Positions 13,737 to 26,000 of a stretch of DNA of 64,000 nucleotides are shown piece by piece; within the stretch, counting starts at the first letter, position 1; each line of letters begins with the position of its first letter. This DNA is from Aplysia californica. Taxonomy: Eukaryota > Mollusca > Gastropoda > Aplysiida > Aplysiidae. The position numbers and the translations under genes were made by a program. The notes beneath the pieces were generated by a model. That model was not told the origin of the DNA and did no database searches. It was given only the letters and a program-made list of their open reading frames with translations. The DNA lies in contig NW_004797330.1 of assembly GCF_000002075.1 (NCBI RefSeq), positions 113,068-177,067 on the forward strand. The letters are read 5' to 3'.

Positions 13737-16700
13737 GTGTGGGGGGGGGGAGAGACGATGATATCATTTGCAGAAAAGGTAGAAAGAACTACCTGTAGCT
13801 TTTGCCTTCAGCACAACTAATTCTATACTCTATCTCCTCCATCATATAAATCTTTAAATTGAAAAACTCATATTTGGAATGGAAGACGGGTGTTACAAGA
13901 GCAAGACAGCAATATGGACTCAGCTGTCCTGATGCCAGGCAAGACTTGAAAAACGACTGTCTGTCCATACACATGAATATCTGTATTGCAAACATTCAAA
14001 AACTATTATTTTCATTTACCAACCAGTCAAGTCACAATTAATATGACCTGCTAACCCTTTGACCATCAAAAATAGAAGAAATTCTTAGATTTGAGCAACC
14101 TACTTTGAAAAAAATAAATAAGAAAAAGCAGGGGGAAGAATTCACACATGCCAAGCGACTACAGGAAAAGAGTAGCTTAAAAATTAAAACAGACTTAATG
14201 TTTTAATAAAAAATGCACTGTGTTGGTATTTTCACAAAAGCATTCTTTAGATAAATGTTGTCTTAAAAGGAACCCCATCCAACAAGAGAAGATGATAAAC
14301 ATCAAAACAACAGCTGGAAAATTTTTTAATCCTTAAAAGCCCTAAAGCATTCTTAATCTTCATAGCAAGAACGAAAAGTTGACAGATACACACAATGTTG
14401 TTTTTAGTTTTAGTAGAGGTTTTACATCGCTCGCAGCTGCATACGGTCATATGAGCGCCAAGGGGTGGATGTCAACAGAGAAGTCCTTACAGGGAATCAG
14501 ACTAACTCTGCTCAACTCTCTTGCTTCAACAGCACAAAGTCTGCTTCGACTACCCAGAAATAGTGGGTCACAAGAGTGACAAACACATAAAAGAAGTGAA
14601 AAAGTAACAGTTCCCTGTTGCAGTTCAGGCACAGTTATGAGCATGACATCGATGAACCAGCCCATTTACAATTGTACTGTGCATAAGAACAGGTTAATGT
14701 CCCCCCTTTGGGAATGGCATAAAGACACTTCAGTCAGTAGCACTGCCCTGGGGGGGGGGTTTGACACAATGTTGACAGCCTAGAACACGCAGCATGCTTT
14801 AAATGAATTTTAAAAAAGATTACGCTAAGAGATGACTGCAAAGGGAGAGTACTTCATCACTTAAGTTTTCAATTACAAAAGGTCTATGGTTATTAGCAAG
14901 ATGAGACCTTACAACAAGACCATGAGGTCTATGGTTATCAGCAAGAGGAGACTCATGTCTAACTCTGAAGAGTAAACTTCACTTAACTTTTAAATCAACT
15001 TTTAGGTTTAAAAAACCTGTATGCCACATTTTCCTCAATGTCAAATATACTCTTTTGCTTTCCCGTGGCCACAGATCTTTCTGCATATACATCTTTTCAA
15101 TGTGAGGGTCGGACTGCAAATAAGTTATTACAGCCCGAACCTCTAATTGAAAATATATGCGATTAAGAAAGATCTCCAGCTACAGAAAAGCAAAAAAAAG
15201 TTGATTTTTAAAAAGAAAAATGTGGCATACAAGTTTCTTGAACTGAACTGTCAAAATGATGGATGACCACCCTAACAACATGACTACAAGGTCTACGCTT
15301 ATTAGCAACGGGAACAACTACAGATTTTCTTTGGGTTAGGTGGCAACACACAACAGCTATCATTAGTAACAAGACTTCACATCACAACAAAGAAACTTAA
15401 AAGAAGTCATGCCTTACCAAGGCAGAAGTCTGGTAGGAAAGGTAAAGGAGGTGAAAATCAGGTACATAATTAAACTCAAACCAAAACAAACATCCACACA
15501 TTCTCTGAGCACTAATTCATAGCAGACCTCATCCAATAACCTAAAAGCACAAAGTCAAGTTCACTGCTTGATTAATAAAATCAACTATTAAAAAACCCTT
15601 CCACAATCTGAGGGTAAAAATGTATATAACATGCTACAGTAGTATTGTTTAAAAAGCAGCACTATAAACTGGTCAGAAATCAAAATCATAAGAGTGTGTA
15701 TACAGAGAGTGTGAAATCAAAATAACAATTCGACTAAATGTCAAGTAACAGTCTGAAAATTATGCCACCATAAATCCTGACTGGCCTTTAAATAACTCTT
15801 TTTACCCAGGCTACAAGTATACTTTTAACGAGGGCTAGGCCAGGCGACGAGTAAACTCTGAATAGCTATACGGTAACGCCAAACAGCTAGTTCTGCTTGT
15901 AACTACCCAAATACGGCGATGCTAGCTCTGTCTGAATATTTTAATTTTCCAATCAACAGTGGTTTCTTGGTTTTTGACGGGTGTAAAAGCTCCAAAATCA
16001 ATGTCTTGAAAAAGCACGCTCACGACCGAAGAAGTATTTCAAGAAATGGCGCTGGGTAGTGAGGAGGAATTAGACTAATTTGATGAAAGTGACCTGGAAT
16101 CAAGTGGAGTAAATGTCGTTGAGGATGATAACGAACAAGAATTAGATTCATCTAATAGTGATTCAGATCATGGTGAACGAACCGGTACTGGAATTCGTGC
16201 AGTACCTATGGATCTGTAAATTCAAGTGAACAATGTGGGCGTGGCAATCAGGGTCAAGTTGGAGGGTGTAATACACCTTAAAAATCTACATGATGCAATT
16301 GGTGTAATTCCTTACCACATACATTTTCAGATACTACACTCAATTACTAACATAACTGCCAAATTTCCTTAAAATCTAAGAGTGGATGTAACAATACAGA
16401 ACTTTAAAATATACATCCTGAATTCCAACTCATATAGTGCGAAGACCTGAGGTCTATTTTGGCTAACAAGGCCAAGAGTGCCCATATTTGCTGTGGGACA
16501 TCGTGTGTTATTGGGGATTTGAAATCAATGGTTCAAAAAGTATATTGCGAATCGGTTGCAGTGGAATCGGTGGCCATATTGGATTTCGTATACCTTTTTC
16601 AATCCCATTTTATTCCCTTATTAACTGATTCACTTCTCATTTGGCATGCCAACAGTTAATATGTAGTTCTTAAATTTGGCTTGCTGAATTTTTTATATAT

Positions 16701-19700
16701 TCTTTAGTTTTTATGTTATGACACTTACAATTGGGTAGTTGCAAAAAAAAAGAGGAAAATTCATGCTTTGTAAGCCCATAAATAAAAAACTAATACATTA
16801 ATTAAAAAAATTAAAAAACGCAAAATTGAGAACTAGGTGTTGTTGGTATCCTGTGAAAGTTACATTGAAATGGGATAATGTGTGGAAAAATAGAATTGTG
16901 AGAAAACAGCCGATAGAGGTAAAAACAGACTAGAAAACAGGTGCTTTCGCAGAAACACCTGGACAAAAAAGACAGCTTTAGGGTGTAGCAAGGCTTACAT
17001 ATGTTTGTGGATATTGTTCAGGAAATGTTCAGGTACTATAATATGTAATAACGCCAATTTGCATAATTTGACTCCATATCATTTAACATGATTTCTAGGT
17101 GCCCCACTAGCCCTTAAAGAACACATTTTTGTGTCGATTTTACTGAAAAACGTTGCTACAAGGCATAATAGAAATACATTTTCAGTTTCCATCCTCTCAC
17201 ACGCTAAGGAAATAATGCAACTTAGGCGGCCATTTTCTCACAAATTTTACCTCTCAAACCAGGCAACCCCCACCTCCTTCAATTGTCAATATCTAGACTT
17301 ACTTCTATCCAAGATAAATGAATATTTTTTCCGTCAGAAGCAAAGCAAATGGACAGGCTTTAAGATGATACCAATAACTTCTAATGCCCAAAAATTGACG
17401 AGCGCCTGATTCCACTGCGTTGTGACACATATACAGTGATGACTGTACTGATCAGACCACAATGCTATCTTGTACCAGATAAAACATAACTGTTGAACAC
17501 AAATATCTTTAAAGAGAACTTACGCAAACGGAAGTGGGCAGCACACACAGTGCAATCAAAAGGTTCCTTAAAAATGGTACGGGCTATGTGCTCGAGGATA
17601 ATCTTTAAGAAAGCAAGACAACACCCCCCCCCCCCCCTAAATGTTCGATTTCTTCACCATCAGACTTGGCTGAAACAAAAATGACCCTGTTGTCACAAAC
17701 GTTAGTTGCCTTTGATACACACTGAACAAAAACATCCAGTACAAGTTGAACATTAAGATGAATGGCCTTTTTTACCAACTCCAAGAGGCCAAAAACAGTC
17801 CTGCCCCAGAAGACCCAACCATATAACTGAAATAGATACTGTAACTCTATAATTACTCTTAAAAATATGTTTTGCTTTTATCGTTTACTCAAGCGCCCAA
17901 GCCTTGGCACTCGTTGAGGGGCGCTGATTAACGTGAAACAAACGCCTAGACGCCGTCATACTGTCACTTAGACGGTTGAATCACGCAGATTTTGGTAGGT
18001 CTAAACCGCCTTTGTCCAGTAACTTATGGAAGAAAGCTTTTTTTCCCCAAAAGTTAGAGATCATCGTCCTACATCATATATCTGAATTTAAGATTCACAG
18101 GTTCGAGCATAAAGCAGTAAAAGTTTTTTGTTTCTCCTGAAAAATTTGTCTCTATGAGGCTGACCGAGCAAATGTACCTAAAAATGTCTTATCCCTCATG
18201 TGCGTTCAGACCAAAGCAAGACAACGGCCGAGTCTTAGTTTAGTCAGCGCATGTCAGTTGTGTAAGCGCTAGAACGACTATTGCTCGTCCAAGTGTTTGA
18301 TGTAAACGCGTGGTTACCAGACCTCAGACGGGCTTGTTTTGAAAGTAACAGCAGAACTACGAGTATTATCGATTATTTGTACGTTGCAATTGTAACAATT
18401 ATCAGGCCATCATCGGAGAATTCTGAGTACGGGCAAAGATCTAACACAACTTGGGGCGAGTCAACTACTAAATCCGACATCAATATTAAGAAAAATAAAG
18501 CTCTGAGTTCTTATTGACAAAAAGTTCTAAGGGTGCTCCCGAGATAAAGAAGAAGGCAGAGTAAGTTTTTAGAAAAATCCAGCACAACAGCAGAACAAAA
18601 AATCTGGATAAACGGGATCGAAATCTGGAAAATTGGGATGCTTGAGATTTGGGGCAAAAAATCCGGATATCCCAACTAAATCCTGATGAGTGCTAGGTCT
18701 GACAGTGGGTTCTGCATTATAAACCTGCAGTGAGTTTATAAAAGAAGTTCAGCTGTATCACTGGCACCCACGCTATTTGATTATAATAATAATAATAATA
18801 ATGATTGCATTTATATAGCGCATATCCATGCTCAAGAGCATGCTCTATGCGCTTTACAACTATTATTACCCCAGCAGACCCTCTGACAACACTCAGAAAC
18901 ATTCTCAGCTTCCGAGGAAGCATACAGTGCAAGCTGCGGATTTCACGCGCTCAAACACTATCAAACTGACAAGATCTTTCACTGTCTATAGCCGGGTACC
19001 CATTTCCACCTGGGTGAAGTGAGGAAAATTTGTGCAAAGTGCCTTTCCCAAGGACACAACGTCGGGCCCCTGACGGGATTCGAACCCACGACCTTACGGT
19101 TACGAATCCGAGAGCCTAACCACTAGGCCACCGACGCCACGGTTCTTGGTAAGAACCTGCTTCAATATAAGCTATTTACATTTTATGAGTAATGAATTTT
19201 GAGAGAAATACATCTAAAGAATATGTTGTTAAAAAAATCAGGACCAAGATCCCAGTTCAAGGAATTTGTTCCTCCCCCAGTTTGCACGATCAAGTCTGCC
19301 AAACTCTAAAGTATGCACCTGGAAATCAAAAGTGCAATTTACTAATCAGATCTCTATAGATACTAATGTAATCCAATCACATCTACCCTGCATGCTGAGA
19401 ATAATGAAAAAAAAAAAAAAAGACATAACAGATTCATCAACATGCGTAAAATAAAAAAAACATTTACGAGAGAACAAACAAGACCCAGGGCACTATGAAG
19501 GTGGTACTTGTCCAGTTAAGCAACCAATAACTTACAAAGTGCGCCCCAGCATCCGTCGCTCTGCTAGCATCTGAAGCAGGCGCTTGATGTGATCCATCAG
19601 GCATTTCAAAGACACACCTCAGTTTGGTATCCATGAGACTCTCTGGAGGGGCATCCTTCCACTGAAGACACAAAAAACAAGGAAATACATGAGAAACACA

Positions 19701-22700
19701 AGATGGAAGTTGTTTTTAGTAATGTTTTACGGTGCTCACAACTGCGTAAGGTCATATGAGCGCCAAGGGGTGAATGTCAACTGAGAAGTCCAAATGGGAA
19801 ATAAGGCTTACTCTGCTCACCTCTATAGCCTCAACAGCATGAAGGCTGCTTAGAAATAGCGGGTCACAAGAGAGTGACAAACATACAAAAGAAGTAGAGG
19901 AAAAAAGGTGAACTTGTCTATTGAAAGGTACCAAAAGACACATTTGTTCGAACCGAGATATCAGGCTTCAAACATCAAAAGTAGAATTTTTAAACAAAAA
20001 CTAAGTTCCTTTAAAAATAGATTCTTTAGCCTTTTAATATTTCAAAATTGATTTTCCGAGTAAGCACTGCACTGCAGATGGTTCCTCTAATCCATTCATA
20101 AAATCGACCCAATCACAATGCATAGTAAAATTTTGGTCATTTTTTCCCCTCTCTAATGGCACCCGGGTAGTGCGCATGAATATCTAGAACATGTAAACAA
20201 AGCAAAGCTTTGTGAAACCACATCCTTTCTGGGTTTTTTGGGAGAGCAAACTTGTATCCCCTTTTTCTTCCCTGCGCAAACCTAGATCTAATTTCTTGAA
20301 AATTCTTGCTCAAGGTAATGGTGAATTTGTTTTGAAGACAATACAAACACTTTGAAGCTGTTCTTTTAGATTTTATCTTAGCTGCTTTTTAAAGTTGGTT
20401 TGTGAGTAGCGAATGAGTTGTCAGGTCATCTTGAAGCGTAGATCTTATCTAATTGAAGCAGAAACAAAGGGGAACAGTGTATTTCATGTTTTTTTAAAGT
20501 CTTAGTAAGAGTTTTACGGCACTTGCCACACAATAAAGCCGTTTTTCTCAAAACTTTTGTTTCCGTACCCTGCCTTACAAGATCACCTATATCTAAAAAA
20601 CTACAGAAGATATCTTTAAAATTCAAAAAAAGTATATTGTTCAGAAATGATCTCTGAACATGAAATTGCAAAAACAACAAAAAAACAACCCGGGATTCTT
20701 CAAAATGCGTCATTTGGTACCTTTCACCAGGCACGCTCACAAATGACGATAGTTAGGATTAGGAAAGAAAAAGCAGCAGTTCCCACTATGCAGTTCAGGC
20801 ACAGTTATGAGCATGACATTGATGAATCAGCTCATTTACAATTCTACTGAGCATAAAAACATGTTAATGTCCCCCCTTTGAAAATGGTCTAAAGACACTT
20901 CAGTCAGTAGCACCGCCCCGAGGGGTATAAGATAGTCGGTGATATAATAGATGCGAATAAGATGAAGAAGTTTGAACATGTAATCTTTAAATATTTACAC
21001 GAATCAAATATCATTTTATATCAATGAGTACTTCCTTTCACTCCTGCTATGCAATGCAGAAGGGATATAAGTCAAAGACATTCTCTGCTAAATAATGGAA
21101 AAGTGACATGCACAGACTTCATTGGTAATAGTAATGATGATACAGTGAAGGCCTAAAAAAGAAGGAATCTGTTTTTTTAAGTCTTAGTAAGATTTTTACG
21201 GCACTTGCAACACAATTAGGTCATATAAGTGCTGAAGATTAGAGGTGTTACAAGAGAGTAACCAACACAAAAAAGGAGCGGAGATAAAGACGATAGATGT
21301 TTGATAGGAAAGAAGGAGCAGACCACACCACAGCACCCGCCAACCACCCACAAGGAAGCCTTGAGCATGATGATTACTACAATTCATCAGGAAAGGTTCC
21401 AGCAACACTTGAAACCACAACAAGACCTAAACCAACAAGAAAGAAAAAAATCTCTGCCTTTATCACATCAAACAAAATACACACACACACACAAAAAAAA
21501 GTAAAAGCATACATCCTGTCAAGATAGCATCAAATGTGTTGCATACACCAAAAACCACTTGAAACGGACTAAGGAAATAAAAACACTTAACACATGAACC
21601 ATTCCCATATTATTGGGTAAATTTGTCAAAAGCCCTGAGATTGAAAATCCTGAAATAATTTGTTGGTTTTTTTTTAACCTGAAGGGTCCAGGATACAAGC
21701 GCTGGGTGGTACCTGCGAAACTAGGCCCGGTACTTTACCAACACAGGCTGTCAAGTCCCGCACATAGCGGTACTGGTAACTGTATCGGTAACGCGACTGA
21801 GAAAAAGATGATGTCAGAGGCTCTGCGCGTCCAGTGACCTGCCTGCAATATCTTTTTGTCATCAGTTACCTCCCCATACCCCCAATTTTGAGGGTTTGAG
21901 GGGAGAGAAGGGCTTTAAAAGCCATTGAACACGATCTATGTCAGATTATTTGGGAGAAACAAGCTGAGATACAGAATCCCTTTGAAACAGGGCTCCCAGT
22001 GAAAAATTTTCCCAACCCCTGAACTTTGTCGGAGGATCGCGATAGACGCAAATAAAAGCACAAGTAGAACTACAAACATTTCACTCTTTGAGAGAACGTG
22101 ATACGCCATCTTCCAGGCTTCTTTGTTGTTCTCTCTTTCCTTCCAACACAGACCGGATGATTGGGAAAAGAAAATGTTGCCAGATACATGTATTCGCATA
22201 AATTGTGAAAGTCAACCGATTTAGATAAAAACCGGAAAGGCAAAGTAAGTAGTAGTTATGAACAGGAAGTAAAGGTGGGTGGTTAGTGCCAAACTGGCAT
22301 ACATCGCTCTATTATTATGTTCTCCAAATTTTCTCATTTTTTCTCGCAGAAGATAATTATGAAACCCGTGCAGACGCGAAGCGTGATGGAAACATGACCG
22401 CTCGATGCTCGGCAATTCCGCGGCCGCTGATCTCAGCCCCGGACTTTCTCCGAACCGCGAACCCCGGAAATTCGCGGATCTGCAGAAGTCTGAAAGCCCT
22501 GTTGGAATTTGCCACAACGCTGGTTAAACTTTGCAACCAAAATTTAAAAAACAGCTGCTGCAGCTACAATCTGATTTCCTTATAATCGCAATCAGCGTAT
22601 CAAATTAAGCACAGTTTTTTAAAAGCATCTTTTTAACACTGGATCACTCTTTAGGTATTTTAACATCTTGAGATAAATCTATTAAGAGGTGCTGCACAGC

Positions 22701-23806
22701 ATTTTAATTGCCTAACGCCAGACATAGTATGCATTTCTGTTAGGTCTAGGAATAATGTTTGATTAGAATTGAGTGACATCGATGCCATATAGTGAAAGTA
22801 AAGTTCTTCTTTCTTTGAGTTTTTCAATTTATTGGTCAAAAGTGACCCTGAAAAAGTGCTTGTGCAAATTTTAAAAGTAAATATGGTGAAATGGATGGTG
22901 CGATAGAGTTGAAATGTTGGCAAATATGGGTGAGCATGGTACAAAATCATACACAAACTTGATTAATTAGCACATACCAACAGTTCTTGACTTTCCACAA
23001 CATGGTCAGGTGCATACATGGATTGCACCATAAATTTATGCTTGTTCTTTTCATTCGGATCATAGTTGAAAGGCTGAAGCATCACTGTAAAGCAACAAGA
23101 AATATATAGTCCTCAAAACATAAAAAAGTAAAATTGAACAATAAAAACAAATTAGCTCATTTAGAATTCAGATATTCAGACTGTACAGTTGCAATTCATC
23201 CGGCTGCAATTTGTATAAGAATCTCAAGACTTAAAAAAAGGAAGCTCTTGGTGCGAGGGTGTACTGAGCTCCAGTACTCATTGTAGTGATTTTAATTTTT
23301 GGCCCTTGTAGGTGTTGTGAGGAGATAAGCAAGAGACGAGAGAAGGATGCACGCACACTGCATTCAGTCATTCCATAAACTTATTATGCACTGCTTTGCA
23401 GTTGCACCCATGAGTTATAACAACTGCACCCTTTTCCCACTGCTATTCTCTTCATAATATAAGTCTGGTAAGTGTTAACAGAACATGTGTACAACTAACA
23501 GCTCTGTTGCACAATCAAACAAGGCCACTTACCTGCTACAGCTATGGATGTTTTTGGTTCAAGAATGCCACTATTGGGACGTACACAATATCGCTTTGGG
23601 GCAGTCGTTTTAACTTTGAAACATATTCGTCGATCTGTGGGGTTTGACAGTTTCAAATCTGCTGTGACAACATCTGTGAAAGGCCCTGAAATACAAATAA
23701 ACAGGACATGAATGTTTTAGCATTTCTTGTAGCAATATCATAAAGTCAATATGTATTATACATAAAAAATGTAATCTAAGAAATTCAATTTCAGCTGTGT
23801 TGGGGC

Positions 23807-23848
<42 letters not shown>

Positions 23849-25937
23849 AATTTTTTAAACACAAAAATTGTCAAAAAATTCAAAACCTAAAGCAAAGCAA
23901 ACCAGTGAAACTACTGAAATAAAGAACCTGACAAAACTTCTGTCATGGGTGTGTTAATAATAAACCGCAAACCAATACCACAGAAAACTTGAAGAGCTTT
24001 TCACATTGAGATGTAAACCTTTTCCCATTTTGCTGGAGCCTTGAACACTTGCCAAAAATGAGTAAATAGAAACAAAGCACAGTTTGAACTAAACTTTTAG
24101 TACTCCTTGTGACTGCTTCTGGAACTATTGTACCACTCTGATGGCAGGTAGACTCACATTGTTGTTGAAGAGAGGAGCTGAGAAAAGTTACCTCAGGTTT
24201 GGGATCAGTGTGAAGGAGGGGTAAAAAATAGCTCAGACTGCAGCCAACAAATAGAATTACATAAGAATATGGAATTACCTGTTGTGTTTACAAGGCCAAG
24301 GTACAACTGAACCTAACCAAAAGGATGAGCTGGAAGAGGTAATATAATGGTTCTTTTCTTAGCATCATCACAAAACAACTGCTTTTTATGTTTTCAAGTG
24401 AAAATTTTACATTTTTAAGAAAAACTTCAAACGTTAGGCCCTTATGTTAAGCAAATGAAGTGTTTGCTTTTTTCCCCTGTAATGGAGAATGATCCCCTAA
24501 TTTTCTTTTCATCATGACAATTAGATACAAAACATGTGGTTGCTTTGTCGCTTGCAAGTGCTGAAGCTAATCATGGCTTCCATTTTCCCCTTTGCACAGA
24601 GCTACTTTATTACTTTGGTGTTTCGAGACCTTCTCTTGCCTAGATAGCACTAGCCATACATCTTTTATGTCATAATTTTACACCATTCTTGTGTCATGAT
24701 CCCTCTCAACTTAAGTAAATGAAGCATATTTTCTCATGTTCCCTGTCTGATTTTTTTTCTCGAACTCTCCACTTTTCCCTACAGAGTAGCTTGCAAAGTC
24801 CAGAAAATCAAAGGGATCAAGAATAGAAAAACAAAGCCCTGGCTCTGACCGTAAAATCAAACACTTTTCTGTATTCAAAACAACAATCTTAAAAAGTGTC
24901 TTTAGTTTTGGTAGGGGTTTAACGGCACTTGCAACACAATAAGGTCATATAAGTGCCGAAGATTAGAGGTGTTACAAGAGAGTAACAAACACAATAAAGG
25001 AAGGAGGGGAGATAAAGACTATAGACGTTTGACAGGAAAGAAGAAGTAGCAATGCCCACCGAGCGCATTTTGTTCTGCCGATTTTTGGCCCCCGCCACGG
25101 GGGTGTTTCGTGGGACGCACTAACGCAAAGGTTGTTGTCTTCAACTCGCTCTCACGCCGCTTCTCGTGAATGGATATGAATGAAACTTGGCAGCCAATCA
25201 GAAAAGAGGTCAATCTCGTAGTATGCAGTTTGACAACATTGTACCCATCCTAGAAGCAGTCGAAAACGTTTGCGAAAGTGGTTGATGTGGTGCGCTTTGA
25301 AGGTTTTTCGGAGCTGTGATTTGTCAAACTGACTGATACGTTGTACACCATTTTTCTTTATTCCCTTAAAATTTCATGCTTCTGTGTTTAGCGGTTTTGG
25401 CGTAATCTTTAAAAATGTGGGAGTAACTAAGGAAAAAAGCGACATTGCCATTTGCGCGTGCTGGGTGAACGGCCGGCGGCGTGGAAATTTCCACTGAGTG
25501 ACGTCATCAGCCATCGGTCGCCTCGGGCGCTACAAACGAGGCCCCGCTTATGTGAAATGGAAAGGGGGGGATGGATACTTGAAAACTAAACGGGGGCCTT
25601 GATAACTTGCGTTTTTGTTGTACTTTAGTCACAATACAATAGATGTAGTCATTTTTATTTGCTTGATTGCATGACAGAAGAATAGAAACAGAAAAGCAAA
25701 CATCTTGAGAAGTGGTATGGCATTGTGTTTGCGTTATGAAAGCCTATTCCCCCCTCTTGGGAAAGCACACACTTGGACTCGTCCTGTGTGCTCTGTTTGG
25801 GAAAAGTGAGGAATTAAGATTGTTATTAAAGAGTATGGTACTTATTTAGTCCAGTCTGGGAAGATAGTCCCGTTTATACATTGTTATCGTTCACGCGTGC
25901 GTGCGTGAGTGCGCGCGCGTGCATGTGTGTGCGCGCG

Positions 25938-26000
<63 letters not shown>

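Noticed and set aside
18783-19139. A minus-strand tRNA gene at the right side
   Set aside because: The tRNA-like head is followed by a conserved body and an (ATT)n tail, and a second copy exists; it is a SINE.
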